From positions 1,643,559 through 1,707,558 of the forward strand of contig BGZK01000004.1 in assembly GCA_005406025.1 (NCBI GenBank): a stretch of 64,000 bases of DNA, given 5' to 3'. Numbering within the stretch: the stretch's first letter is position 1; every line of letters begins with the position of its first letter. The position numbers and the translations under genes were made by a program. Positions 39,501 to 43,760 of the stretch are shown here, one piece after another. The notes under the pieces were generated by a model, which did not search any database, had not been told where the DNA came from, and saw only the letters and a program-made list of their open reading frames with translations. This DNA comes from Eumeta japonica. Its lineage: Eukaryota > Arthropoda > Insecta > Lepidoptera > Psychidae.

Positions 39501-39842
39501 GATATACACTTAGTCAAAAATGAGCATCCTTTTAAAGATGAGTATCTAATATCTTTTATCATTTTCAATCATACTTCATAACGACAGACGCTAATCATAG
39601 TCAGGTATTGATATAACATTGATGTAAATTGGATACTTTAGCCAACAATAAAATTTTACCGAAGTATTGGGCAAGAAGTGGAATTTATGATCTATTCCAT
39701 TATCTATTTTATTGACAGATGACCGAAACAGAGAAAGCAGAAGCAACGCATCGGACTTCTCAACTCGACCTCTACCTACCTTCAGCATCTGCAAGCGAAC
39801 CTGCCGGCCGAGGGCAACATCCGCAACTCCATCATCTTTTAG
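858..39842 (+). CDS. Itpr: Inositol 1,4,5-trisphosphate receptor, C-terminal half (29 exons, 5' part outside window)
   Basis: The IP3 receptor is a tetrameric ER membrane channel that releases stored calcium when it binds IP3. Translated exons line up in order with the second half of the fly and human receptors. They comprise the regulatory solenoid (858-20542), the RIH-associated domain (20400-22333, with the conserved stretch [18 protein letters not shown]), the transmembrane block (25618-36476), the GGGIGD selectivity loop, the zinc-binding linker and a C-terminal coiled coil. I count about 1,390 codons against about 2,800 for whole insect receptors. Every junction has an AG acceptor and GT donor with matching phase. 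The IP3-binding core must lie upstream of the window. Exons from 858 to 25740, and the one at 33189, are clean; eight of the last nine carry small indels, so a naive translation breaks. Introns range from about 120 bp to 4.9 kb and hold several transposons. Confidence 0.95.
1190..1430. repeat. Short dispersed lepidopteran repeat fragments
   Basis: Contains AGGCGAAAGCTAGTATATA and TTTCGCCCGCAACTCCGTCTGCGTGG. These resemble the ends of a very common lepidopteran interspersed repeat ('GCAAAAGCTAGT', 'CCCGCGGCTTCGCCCGCG'). No coding content. Assigned by remembered similarity only. Confidence 0.45.
1960..2790 (-). mobile_element. Decayed RTE/BovB-type LINE fragment, reverse orientation
   Basis: Read on the minus strand, 2102-2380 gives [31 protein letters not shown] and [14 protein letters not shown]. 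Beyond it, 2040-2105 gives a RACMEK...[12 protein letters not shown] tail and ends near an SAYP-like motif at about 2010. Upstream (2552-2785) reads [20 protein letters not shown] then [11 protein letters not shown]. This is the same 3' LINE region as at the window start, in the opposite direction, broken by frameshifts and a (TA)n insertion near 2575. A short deletion separates the two blocks. Confidence 0.8.
2791..3350. other. AT-rich intron, nothing recognised
   Basis: The intron before exon 2 is A/T-rich with short homopolymers and ends in a pyrimidine-rich acceptor (TTTTTTTTCACTCTAG). I see no ORF, repeat end or RNA gene in it. Confidence 0.6.
3351..3486 (+). CDS. Itpr: ITPR exon 2 of window
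   Basis: Encodes [18 protein letters not shown] then [20 protein letters not shown], matching fly [34 protein letters not shown] almost residue by residue. It ends HPECIPE at GAG|GTGAGT, phase 0. No indels. Confidence 0.93.
3487..4666. other. AT-rich intron, nothing recognised
   Basis: About 1.2 kb of low-complexity A/T-rich intron with no terminal repeat, ORF or tandem array that I can identify. Confidence 0.55.
4667..4841 (+). CDS. Itpr: ITPR exon 3 of window
   Basis: Encodes [20 protein letters not shown] followed by [14 protein letters not shown], matching the invariant [16 protein letters not shown] block of IP3 receptors. It ends in a variable segment, phase 1, at AATAG|GTAAAA. No indels. 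Confidence 0.93.
4842..5665. other. AT-rich intron, nothing recognised
   Basis: About 0.8 kb intron, A/T-rich, with T tracts. No supported element. Confidence 0.55.
5666..5811 (+). CDS. Itpr: ITPR exon 4 of window
   Basis: Opens with a lineage-variable Ser-rich stretch ([14 protein letters not shown]) and ends [14 protein letters not shown], matching the conserved FF-SPFSDQS--VQ motif of vertebrate and fly receptors. Phase 1 in, phase 0 out (CAG|GTATCT). Confidence 0.92.
5836..5905. repeat. (TA)-rich perfect inverted repeat in ITPR intron
   Basis: Just downstream of exon 4, an (AT)n arm ending ATTATATCTAGC faces its reverse complement GCTAGATATAAT(AT)n across a short CTTTT-type spacer. A third copy of ATTATATCTAGC follows at about 5889-5900. 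The arms exceed 20 bp. This could be a small MITE remnant or a microsatellite-derived palindrome; I cannot tell. Confidence 0.7.
5906..7116. other. AT-rich intron, nothing recognised
   Basis: About 1.2 kb intron remainder with no ORF, tandem repeat or terminal repeat that I could find. Confidence 0.5.
7117..7237 (+). CDS. Itpr: ITPR exon 5 of window
   Basis: Encodes [20 protein letters not shown] through [13 protein letters not shown], the counterpart of fly SRQLIFVQLLQAAHRITQCRW...NVENCIRTLTE. Acceptor TTTCAG, donor GTTG|GTATGT, phase 1 out. Clean. Confidence 0.93.
7360..7502 (+). CDS. Itpr: ITPR exon 6 of window
   Basis: Only about 120 bp of intron separates it from exon 5. It encodes [20 protein letters not shown] and [14 protein letters not shown], matching the AK-R-IA-P-ELE-QV block. 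Phase 0 out at CTCAG|GTTCGT. Confidence 0.92.
7503..8154. other. Intron, nothing recognised
   Basis: An open frame at 7535-7771 has no start context, family resemblance or splice logic. The phrase ACAAGCGGCAAATCGTTTCT (about 7622) reappears in part in the opposite sense near 7842, hinting at a decayed inverted repeat, but I cannot define its ends. Confidence 0.4.
8155..8348 (+). CDS. Itpr: ITPR exon 7 of window
   Basis: Encodes [20 protein letters not shown] and [20 protein letters not shown], matching fly [40 protein letters not shown]. It ends at CAAG|GTGAGT, phase 2. Insect-specific differences replace the CESGGF motif with VSGIF. Confidence 0.93.
8349..9577. repeat. ITPR intron with diverged lepidopteran repeat, two related blocks
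   Basis: Around 8735-8765 is TAGCTTTTGTCTGCGGCTCC, a degenerate version of a common lepidopteran repeat end. Two diverged copies of one unit follow at about 8811-8900 and 8926-9015. Each holds a TAAAATCCGT-C-T-GT-AGCGTCTA-GT-CCGA core and ends in an AGTCAATCGGACCTATAG / AGTCAATGGAACTATAAT box. The rest of the intron is unremarkable A/T-rich DNA. Confidence 0.6.
9578..9689 (+). CDS. Itpr: ITPR exon 8 of window
   Basis: Encodes [20 protein letters not shown] followed by [17 protein letters not shown], nearly identical to the fly exon. Acceptor GGCAG, donor AAAAG|GTATTA, phase 0 out. Confidence 0.95.
9979..10406. repeat. Recent 217-bp tandem duplication in ITPR intron
   Basis: Two head-to-tail copies, 9979-10195 and 10196-about 10406, each starting GATTGTAGTCCCATTCTTGA and ending near TTATCAATAACCAAA. 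I find only about three substitutions between them, plus small end differences, so the duplication looks young. The unit begins within a degenerate GATTCCGATT-type simple repeat (from about 9950). Confidence 0.9.
10779..10887 (+). CDS. Itpr: ITPR exon 9 of window
   Basis: Acceptor TTGTAG. Encodes [20 protein letters not shown], then a Pro/Ala-rich linker ending AVTHGPG, phase 1 (fly ...THGPGAKYLQRAG). The linker is the least conserved part of this region. The following intron holds the candidate microexon. Confidence 0.88.
11242..11268 (+). CDS. Itpr: Candidate 27-nt ITPR microexon
   Basis: The segment AAAGTC...ACCAG is bounded by CCGCGCAG and CAG|GTAGGT. It is exactly 27 nt, so it keeps the phase 1 / phase 1 junction between exons 9 and 10. 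Inserted, it would add ESHPQTQKP between HGPG and AKVLMRTG, in a variable linker where other IP3 receptors tolerate length changes. The polypyrimidine tract is weak. No transcript evidence is visible here, so this is a prediction. Confidence 0.45.
12453..12593 (+). CDS. Itpr: ITPR exon 10 of window
   Basis: Encodes [20 protein letters not shown] then [20 protein letters not shown], the conserved LDKEGAS-LV--L- motif. Donor CTGG|GTGAGT, phase 1. Confidence 0.94.
12645..12689. repeat. Near-perfect 19-bp hairpin 51 bases after an ITPR splice donor
   Basis: Left arm CAAAATCGTACCACTGGCA (12645-12663) pairs with right arm TGCCAGTGGTACAATTTTG (12671-12689) across a 7-nt loop, with one mismatch. It could be a decayed MITE end pair or a structured intronic RNA. 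Only the sequence supports it. Confidence 0.85.
13440..13920. repeat. Degenerate lepidopteran interspersed repeat
   Basis: GCTAGACGCACTTAGATGAA, AATTTGGCATGCAGTATAAT, and the terminal GTCCACGAGGGTGGAGTTAC with AGGCAAACGTTAGT are recognisable variants of a widespread lepidopteran repeat (consensus pieces 'GATTTGGATGAAATTTGGCA' and 'CCACGCGGACGAAGTCGCGG'). Non-coding, within the intron before exon 11. Confidence 0.6.
14090..14181 (+). CDS. Itpr: ITPR exon 11 of window
   Basis: Encodes [20 protein letters not shown] ending FFK, matching fly [20 protein letters not shown]. Acceptor TTTTTCAG, donor TTTAAG|GTTATT, phase 0. The next intron (4.2 kb) holds the hAT element. Confidence 0.95.
14677..14702. 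repeat. Perfect 12-bp palindrome
   Basis: TTCTCGGGACAT and ATGTCCCGAGAA are separated by two bases, intronic. It is short enough to be chance or the footprint of a decayed mobile element. Confidence 0.7.
15467..18252 (-). mobile_element. hAT DNA transposon with TIRs and perfect 8-bp target duplication
   Basis: The element spans 15475-18244 (2,770 bp). Its ends, CAGAGGCGGCTCGT on the left and ACGAGCCGCCTTTG on the right, are inverted repeats of 14 bp with one mismatch. Both flanks carry the identical 8-mer CTTATATC (15467-15474 and 18245-18252), the target-site length expected of hAT elements. It sits inside the ITPR intron between exons 11 and 12, antisense to the gene. It carries one transposase gene on the minus strand, nearly intact. 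The perfect duplication suggests fairly recent insertion. Confidence 0.95.
15498..17653 (-). pseudogene. hAT transposase (zinc-finger, ZMYM/DUF4371-like), one frameshift
   Basis: Two minus-strand frames make up one protein of about 715 residues: the N-terminal part (17653-16685) and the C-terminal part (16688-15498). The first has a TTF-type zinc-binding segment ([20 protein letters not shown]) and the hAT catalytic [10 protein letters not shown]. The second has [23 protein letters not shown], the conserved TRW ([11 protein letters not shown]) and the C-terminal dimerisation signature [17 protein letters not shown]. The frames overlap at GTCAGACTACGACGG. Adding one T there would join them (family pattern GQ-YDGA-VMSG), so the break is a single-base deletion, either real or a consensus error. 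The fold and residues otherwise look functional. Confidence 0.92.
18412..18541 (+). CDS. Itpr: ITPR exon 12 of window
   Basis: Encodes [16 protein letters not shown], matching fly VFFEKMKDAQQEIKS, then a Ser/Ala/Gly-rich low-complexity stretch that is not conserved. Ends phase 1 at GATG|GTATTT. Confidence 0.93.
19175..19285 (+). CDS. Itpr: ITPR exon 13 of window
   Basis: Encodes a variable linker, [20 protein letters not shown] through YSDIHTMSH, between conserved blocks. It is weakly similar to other species but fits by position, an uninterrupted frame and phase 1/phase 1 junctions (TTTAG acceptor, CATG|GTTAGT donor). Confidence 0.82.
19310..19513. mobile_element. 188-bp non-autonomous hAT MITE with perfect 8-bp target duplication
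   Basis: TGTTACAT flanks both sides (19310-19317 and 19506-19513). Inside, the left end CAGGTATGGGCAACC faces the right end GGTTACCCACATATG, an imperfect terminal inverted repeat of the 'CAGG-TGGGCAACC' type seen in many hAT MITEs. No coding sequence. It lies 24 bases after the exon 13 donor. Confidence 0.85.
20400..20542 (+). CDS. Itpr: ITPR exon 14 of window (start of RIH-associated domain)
   Basis: A variable start ([17 protein letters not shown]) leads into [20 protein letters not shown], the highly conserved opening of the RIH-associated domain. Phase 1 in, phase 0 out (GCAG|GTATAT). Confidence 0.95.
21162..21342 (+). CDS. Itpr: ITPR exon 15 of window (RIH-associated domain)
   Basis: Encodes [40 protein letters not shown] and [14 protein letters not shown], one of the most conserved stretches of all IP3 receptors. 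Lys-Ala at NKKAN replaces the usual NKT-N. Ends phase 1 at CAAG|GTATAT. Clean. Confidence 0.97.
21343..22103. other. Intron, nothing recognised
   Basis: A/T-rich intron of 0.76 kb, with no identifiable repeat or ORF. Confidence 0.55.
22104..22333 (+). CDS. Itpr: ITPR exon 16 of window (RIH-associated domain, C-terminal part)
   Basis: Encodes [40 protein letters not shown] and [20 protein letters not shown], the invariant block, ending [19 protein letters not shown] has one Asn more than the usual SENAERIL. That is a whole inserted codon (AAC), not a frameshift. Confidence 0.97.
22667..22765 (+). CDS. Itpr: ITPR exon 17 of window
   Basis: Encodes [13 protein letters not shown], then an acidic Asp/Ser run ([11 protein letters not shown]) and VSPKE, matching fly VEVACQAYHQEE...VSPKE. 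It ends at GAA before GTTCGT, a slightly unusual donor. The next exon begins VGHNIYIL, as expected. 99 nt, phase 0/0. Confidence 0.9.
23423..23560 (+). CDS. Itpr: ITPR exon 18 of window
   Basis: Encodes [20 protein letters not shown] and [13 protein letters not shown], conserved across animals. The 46 codons have phase 0 on both sides (CTCTAG acceptor, GAG|GTAAAT donor). Confidence 0.96.
23561..25170. other. 1.6-kb intron, mostly nothing recognised
   Basis: A/T-rich except a somewhat G/C-richer stretch at about 23860-24190. That stretch contains broken open frames on both strands that I do not recognise; it may be an old transposon remnant, but no motif supports that. Confidence 0.4.
25171..25363 (+). 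CDS. Itpr: ITPR exon 19 of window
   Basis: Encodes [35 protein letters not shown] and NEM-like [10 protein letters not shown], the cytosolic block leading to the channel domain. Ends phase 1, giving LRGQPLLF across the junction (fly LRSQPLLF). Confidence 0.97.
25618..25740 (+). CDS. Itpr: ITPR exon 20 of window (first transmembrane segment)
   Basis: Encodes [20 protein letters not shown] followed by [20 protein letters not shown], the first membrane-spanning helix of the channel domain. It ends phase 1 at CCCA|GTTAGT. It is the last exon before the region where indels begin. Confidence 0.96.
25865..26770 (-). mobile_element. Decayed pogo/Tigger-type transposon
   Basis: On the minus strand about 26360-26190 encodes a CENP-B-type helix-turn-helix ([20 protein letters not shown] then KEYGVS). 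Further along, [20 protein letters not shown] with PIL resembles the second DNA-binding part of Tigger transposases, in another frame. The right end reads CGCTATAAACGGTTTTAACTG, whose reverse complement CAGTTAAAACCGTTTATAGCG looks like a pogo/Tigger terminal repeat, followed by TA. The left end (CAAAATCTGTTATAACGACG near 25870) is a diverged partner. The catalytic domain is missing, so this is an internally deleted, decayed copy. Confidence 0.75.
26771..27610. other. Intron; dispersed repeat at its end
   Basis: Mostly A/T-rich with nothing recognised. About 27410-27560 carries a repeat (GCCTGCAACATG ... ACTACAAATCCCTATCCAAC ... TTGAGTATTGATTGGG) that recurs in diverged form near 43508-43630 in the intergenic region. 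Confidence 0.55.
27611..28006. repeat. About 203-bp tandem duplication whose copies differ mainly by indels
   Basis: Copy 1 (27611-27813) and copy 2 (27814-about 28006) both begin TTTCATACCAAATCAGGCAC and end GAATTCCTTTTAAGCC. Differences are dominated by 1-4 base insertions and deletions (AGAAAAATGCAGAC against AGAAAATGCTGCAGATC; AAAAAAGTACATAAG against AAAAAGTACATG). That is the pattern of noisy consensus rather than ordinary divergence. Confidence 0.85.
28200..29560 (-). mobile_element. Decayed Tc1/mariner-like (DDE) transposase relic
   Basis: The minus strand from about 29525 reads an N-terminal DNA-binding region ([20 protein letters not shown], then [15 protein letters not shown]). Farther on are DDE-type blocks in changing frames: [18 protein letters not shown] (first Asp), [20 protein letters not shown], a SILIIDN block (second Asp) and [17 protein letters not shown] (final Glu, compare LNPIE--W--IKNYV of Tc1/mariner). 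Many stops and shifts make it non-functional. I could not define its terminal repeats, so both ends are approximate. Confidence 0.75.
29561..30607. other. Intron, nothing recognised
   Basis: About 1 kb of A/T-rich intron between the decayed transposase and ITPR exon 21. No element supported. Confidence 0.5.
30608..30776 (+). CDS. Itpr: ITPR exon 21 of window (second transmembrane segment to start of third), frameshifted
   Basis: Acceptor CTTCAG. Reading in shifting frames gives HLSLVVW, then LP...[17 protein letters not shown], then [10 protein letters not shown], matching the fly LPRESGIRTFIGSVILRFIFLLGPESTLCLLGVVT stretch. At least three small deletions are needed, for example one G between GGACCC and AACCCACTC. 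The net length is about 4 nt short of the fly exon. The donor is ACG|GTATTG, phase 0, which joins correctly to exon 22 ([10 protein letters not shown]). Confidence 0.82.
31224..31346 (+). CDS. Candidate 41-codon cassette exon, unrecognised
   Basis: Bounded by TTGTTCTTGCAG and AGA|GTAAAT, exactly 123 nt and stop-free. It is in phase 0 on both sides, so it could be spliced between ITPR exons 21 and 22 without shifting the frame. It would encode [20 protein letters not shown] then [20 protein letters not shown]. Its base composition is richer in G/C than the surrounding intron and resembles exon sequence. It has no counterpart in the fly or human receptors I can recall, and would split the third transmembrane helix. 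It may be an isoform-specific exon, part of an unrelated nested gene, or chance. Confidence 0.4.
31713..31754. repeat. Perfect 16-bp inverted repeat in ITPR intron
   Basis: CATAGAATTAATTTGA (31713-31728) and TCAAATTAATTCTATG (31739-31754) with a 10-nt loop. No target duplication found. Origin unknown. Confidence 0.8.
31755..33188. other. Intron, nothing recognised
   Basis: A/T-rich sequence of about 1.4 kb. The minus-strand open frame near 32503-32754 has no coding character or family resemblance. Confidence 0.5.
33189..33353 (+). CDS. Itpr: ITPR exon 22 of window (rest of third and the fourth transmembrane segment)
   Basis: Encodes [20 protein letters not shown] and [20 protein letters not shown], ending [10 protein letters not shown], matching fly SVHIVSIMGNKGTLEKQL...LLYHCIYIAFCFCGLIFHPFFYSLL. 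The 55 codons are clean, the only intact exon in the last nine. Donor CTG|GTAGTA, phase 0. Confidence 0.96.
33486..33622. repeat. (TA)n microsatellite with periodic GG interruptions
   Basis: More than 130 bp of alternating TA, interrupted four times by TATGGTATA. It is intronic. Apparent Tyr-Ile repeat reading frames here are artefacts of the repeat. Confidence 0.95.
33623..34796. other. Intron, nothing recognised
   Basis: A/T-rich, 1.2 kb, with no identifiable repeats beyond the microsatellite edge. Confidence 0.5.
34797..34962 (+). CDS. Itpr: ITPR exon 23 of window (fifth transmembrane segment), frameshifted
   Basis: Starts LLDIVYRD in frame 1, continues [19 protein letters not shown] in another frame and ends [20 protein letters not shown] back in the first, reproducing the conserved [32 protein letters not shown] block. 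It is 166 nt where about 177 are expected, so roughly 11 bases are missing in several small deletions: around GACACTACTAAAC (34818-34830), in GCGATATTCTCATC, and at ATGTTTCAATC. Confidence 0.9.
35432..35490 (+). CDS. Itpr: ITPR exon 24 of window (luminal loop), one frameshift
   Basis: A short exon in the variable luminal loop before the pore. It reads DAEGNIG, then after a shift [12 protein letters not shown]. Acceptor TTTTACAG, donor AAAAG|GTATCC. Assigned from position and splice sites; this loop is poorly conserved between species. Confidence 0.65.
35615..35782 (+). CDS. Itpr: ITPR exon 25 of window (pore loop, GGGIGD filter), frameshifted
   Basis: Contains the selectivity filter in [19 protein letters not shown], matching fly [19 protein letters not shown]. 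Upstream, RSCD and LVMC are readable only after shifting frame (deletions around GCGACTAGTGATGTGCATGTG). Near the end, one missing G changes RAPASF to RAGQL. Donor TTT|GTGAGT. Confidence 0.9.
35933..36310. other. Intron stretch with a small G/C-rich patch
   Basis: At 35936-35990 GGCCGGTGCAGGAGCCGCTTG stands out from the A/T-rich intron. I do not recognise it; it may be a repeat fragment. Confidence 0.3.
36316..36476 (+). CDS. Itpr: ITPR exon 26 of window (sixth transmembrane segment), frameshifted
   Basis: Opens EPLFVAR and contains [20 protein letters not shown], the conserved pore-lining helix. Small deletions disrupt the ARVIYDLLFYFF and [17 protein letters not shown] stretches: two bases after GCGCGCG, one T in CTATTTACTTC, a Ser codon before GAGAAACAG, and one G in CAGAAGAG. 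A premature TGA results if it is read literally. It ends CFIC, the first half of the zinc-binding linker. Confidence 0.92.
36477..37574. other. Intron, nothing recognised
   Basis: A/T-rich intron of 1.1 kb with short TG/TA runs near 37490-37530. No element supported. Confidence 0.5.
37575..37733 (+). CDS. Itpr: ITPR exon 27 of window (zinc-binding linker), frameshifted
   Basis: Encodes LNRSAFDN, then [20 protein letters not shown] with VLVRVKDP and [15 protein letters not shown]. The His pair of EEHIKNEH completes the CFIC zinc site from exon 26. It is 159 nt against 162 expected. Several compensating small deletions include GGTTAAACCG at the start, one C in GACCCACCGAG, and AG in CAGAGCTACG. 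Confidence 0.93.
37734..38418. other. Intron, nothing recognised
   Basis: A 0.7-kb A/T-rich intron. Open frames here are short and have no similarity I recognise. Confidence 0.5.
38419..38581 (+). CDS. Itpr: ITPR exon 28 of window (C-terminal coiled coil), one frameshift
   Basis: Encodes [20 protein letters not shown], then VELRSLHA; after a one-base deletion (CACGCAGCTGG) it continues [20 protein letters not shown] and Q. The heptad-like Leu/Val pattern fits the C-terminal coiled coil of the tetramer. Donor CAG|GTGAGA. Confidence 0.93.
39024..39718. other. Last ITPR intron, nothing recognised
   Basis: The 3' part of the intron before the final exon is A/T-rich and featureless. The open frames just after exon 28 (38582-39023) are intronic read-through. 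Confidence 0.5.
39719..39842 (+). CDS. Itpr: ITPR last exon of window, with stop codon; one-base insertion
   Basis: Begins MTE. After skipping one extra A (GAAACAGAG) it continues [12 protein letters not shown], the signature tail start of insect and vertebrate IP3 receptors, then [13 protein letters not shown] and TAG at 39840-39842. Read literally, the frame runs past this stop. Confidence 0.92.
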
Positions 39843-40270
39843 GAAGATGTCAGCGTAATGATATATCGAACAACTTGTGCAAATCGTTATATCGTTATTT
39901 TATTTTTCGTTTCAATGATTACGGAGTACCGTTGTTTTATATATATATTTATATAATAGAAGTATAAATCATGACAATCACATCTACAACCAATCGACCT
40001 TCTACGATGTGATCGACAATGGAATTTTTCGCGGTCGACGCTGAGTGTAGAAAGAAATTTTAATAGAAATATTTTATTTTTAAGTTATTCCTACGAGATT
40101 GGCCGATTAGTATATATCATATTGATTATTTTTATTCTATATTAGTTTAAAGAGCAAAAATTGTATATACAAAATTTATGGATTAATGTGATGTCCAGTG
40201 TGAAATCCTACTACACATACTGAAAAAATTAATTGAATGAATAAACAGCTCAACTATATTTTCTCTGTGT
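39843..40270 (+). terminator. ITPR 3' UTR with poly(A) signal
   Basis: AATAAA at 40240-40245, about 400 bases after the stop, followed by a T/GT-rich stretch (TTTTCTCTGTGTCTTATTTTATGG) that fits a cleavage/polyadenylation site. It is the first good signal of this type after the stop codon. Confidence 0.6.
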
Positions 40271-43200
40271 CTTATTTTATGGATTACCATACATCTTATA
40301 ATAAATCAAGATCTTTTAAAATTTCTTGTTCTTTATAATCGACTCAATAGCAAAAGTTTTCAATAAAATGTATCCCTTTATAGTATATTGGTCAATATGT
40401 GTATTTATTTTCCAATATATGCAACTATTTTGTTAATTATGAACAAATTTTAATGTACCATTGCACACAATACTTTCACCATATGTAATGGTTGAAGGAA
40501 AATCTATATTCCGAAAGCCGCTTATTTTTATGACTCAAACTTTTGTATTTGTTGTATAATAATCAACGCTGTACTTATAGTGTTGATTATTCACATTAAA
40601 TACTTTCCATTAATAACTTTATAAGTATTGACAACTGCATAATTTTTCAATGTAAAAAATTTTTGAATCCTTTTCAAAATGTCATTCACATTCAATCTCT
40701 CATGCTTTATTTCATATTGGATTATCAAAAATATTAAATCTCACAAACCTTTGTTTAAACTCTTTAGCTGAAACAATGTATCACCCAGATCAACAAATCT
40801 CGATATCTTTAATTAAGATCTGAATCCTTCTTTCATTTATACTTTAAATTAAACTTATTGACATATCTGTAAATGACGTTGTGAGCAATATAGTTGTAGA
40901 TAAACGAATTTTATTCTATTAAAAACTTTTCTTGATAATGTAAAAGTAATATAATCAGTTACAAGATAAATATCTCTTATTCGTACAGAGTTAGGTTGTT
41001 AAAGGAGAATTTTAGAATAATGAAGAAATTAAGAATTTCTTAAGCATACTTTTCTCAAACTCAGAGGGATTGGAAATTGTATTTATGAAAGCCTTATAAA
41101 TATCTGAATAATAATTGTAAATTTATTTTAGTTTACCAACTCAAAAGAACGTTTTCTAATTTGAAATGCTATTTTAATATTTATCGATTCTCATAGACAA
41201 TACTTTGTTATAAATTGGACCATAAACTATTTGTGATGCGGTCCAGATTGAAAAATTACTTCAGAAGTTTTAGAATTTAATGCGATTATAGAGTAATGAA
41301 AGGTCTATGTTAACAGTTTAACATTTACTTATTTAGATAGATTCAAAGTTCAAACACTTTGTTTTCAGGAAAAAGTTATGATATATTTGGATGCTTTGGT
41401 ACAATCATTCTCTTTGTCTACTTTAACGAGGAAATAAATCATATCTTTTTTGGATATTCAAAATGTATCAATATTTTTTAAAGATACCCAATTGGCTGTA
41501 AAACTATTTAAAATTCAATGATGTGAATTTTTATTGACGACTGTCAAGATCTATGAGTTAATTATGTTGGATGCAACATTCAGGAAGTGTTTCAAGTCCC
41601 TTAATATTAATCGTTGTAATTTCGTATTACAAATTATTGTTCTTAGAAATAATTGTTGAAATTTTAGATTTAATCGAATGAACAAAATAAATTTGTTCTT
41701 AATAAAATAGTGTTCATAGGGGTGTAGGTACAGCAATTTTTAATCATTAAGGATTTTAATGTAAAATTATTTTTACCAAATTATGTAAGTAAATGTTTTC
41801 TGATTTTGTTTAAAATATTTCTTTTTTGATTAAACGTTAATTTGTTTACTGAAACATCAAACCGTGGAATGTTCGAAGACAGAAATGAGTTTTCTACACT
41901 TTAAATAATGTTTGTTTCAAAATATATTTTATTGTGAACTGATTGTGTGTAATGAATTGTACAACACTCAAGTGTTGAATCTATATTTCCTCGCTAAATA
42001 AAATTTGTCTTTTTTTGAAATAAATTTGATTTCAACGTCAACATGATTCTGAACTGTATAATTTTTTAAAAGATTGTTTTGATGGTTCAGTGAATAAATA
42101 ACCATAATTTTATACTAAGTCTTGTTGCCAAGTTAAAAATAACAAATGTGCAATATTGTGAGCTCAAAACTACAGTAGTTGAATGAATATTTGTATTATT
42201 TATGGGAACAATGGCAATATGTCAACACTGATAATTTTATGCACTAATGGCAATATTAAAATAGAAGATCGTTAAAGGTCTTTATTATATTTTTTTAGGG
42301 TATGTATCTATTTAGAACAATATCACACAACATGAGTACCAAACAGCGAGACAGGTAATCTCAGTATGGTGTGGTGTTCCAAGTTCAATATCCATATATA
42401 TTGATTGATAAATAAAATATGTATTTATTTATGACAGTGTTTGTAGTTCTTGGTAATATTCACTGACAAAACAAAGTTTTATACTTTTGAATTACTTACT
42501 ATATTTTAAAATAGTCTTGTGTAACGGTTTTAGTTATTTTTTTTCTTACATATAGAGACCATTTTCTTTCAAAGGGTAATTTTGAGAACCGTTGATTGTA
42601 TAATTGCTATCGTTTGCTTATAAAGTCTTTCAAACATCATAAAGATATAATTTCATTTGATAACAATATTGTCACTCAACGATGTAGTTTAATGTAAGTA
42701 ATGTTAGTTCAACGATTCTTTTGTGATTTTCTTTATGCAAATGGCATATTTACGTGAAATCAATTGATCTGTATTTATTAGTTTCTATTTTGCTGTCATT
42801 ATTATTATTAGATAAATGACTAATATTAAGGTCTAGAATGAGTGTAGTAAAAAAAGAATTAATGTACTCCACATTCTATTGTTGTTTTTGTACTTAAAAA
42901 TTGTTCATTTCATTCTTACTTAAAAGTGCATTTATCTCTCTTTCTGACCAATTTTAGCATTTTCTCTTCTTTGTAGATTTGTAGCTAAGTATTTTGAGGT
43001 AATTACTAAATGAATTTTATTATATATGTATAAACAAAAAATGCATAATATATAAATTTTGATTAACTCCAATGTTAAAGTATTTTGTATACATTCCGAG
43101 ATACTGTATATTTATGTTATCTCGAATATCTCTATTATTAAAAAAAAAAGGAATTTTATTCTATTTCTAGATCTGTATTTTTTCGAATCTTTTTTCTTAG

Positions 43201-43480
43201 ATGTTAAACTTTATGAGAAAAAAAAATATAAAACCTCTTCAGCAATTTTATCTTTTATCAAGAAATTTTATATTGTTAGAACTTTTAGAGTGTTAACACT
43301 ATTGTGATGAGTTGTCATCAAGGGTATGAAATAATTTGTTATTGTCTATTTAAACGTGATGGCTAAAATAAAGACACAGGATTTAATATTGTTTTTGTTT
43401 TATAACAACAAATGACCCTTTCTCGATAAACGCAAATGTCTTCTCGACGATTTCGCTCTCTTGGAACACAAATAGACCAG
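40271..43480. other. AT-rich intergenic DNA, nothing recognised
   Basis: About 3.2 kb with no ORF of coding character, no terminal repeats and no tandem arrays. Scattered AATAAA hexamers could extend the ITPR 3' UTR further than annotated. Confidence 0.55.
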
Positions 43481-43499
43481 ACTAGAAATAAACTGAAGT

Positions 43500-43760
43500 A
43501 GATGACGCTTGCCTGCAACATGCAGCATGCAAACCACCCCTGGTCCTCGAATTTATTGTTCCACTACGAATCCTTATCCAACGAATTGAATATTGATTAG
43601 AGTAGATTGACATATAGCAAAGATCTAAGCCATTGTTTTTATTTATCCTAATTTACCAAATAATTGGAATCTAATTTCTATGTATGTTTGATGCCAAACA
43701 CATTTAAAAGTCTGACAGTCACATATACCAGGTGCCACGAGCATTAAAAGTACTGACAGA
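43500..43760. repeat. Dispersed repeat, second copy of the 27.4-kb intronic repeat
   Basis: TTGCCTGCAACATG, CACTACGAATCCTTATCCAAC and TTGAATATTGATTAGAGTAG match the block at 27410-27560 with many differences, in the same orientation. No coding content or class assignment. Confidence 0.65.

Noticed and set aside
30608..39842. Calling the 3' part of ITPR a pseudogene
   Set aside because: Splice sites, phases and residue identity are intact, and one exon in the middle is clean; consensus errors explain the indels better, though I cannot prove it.
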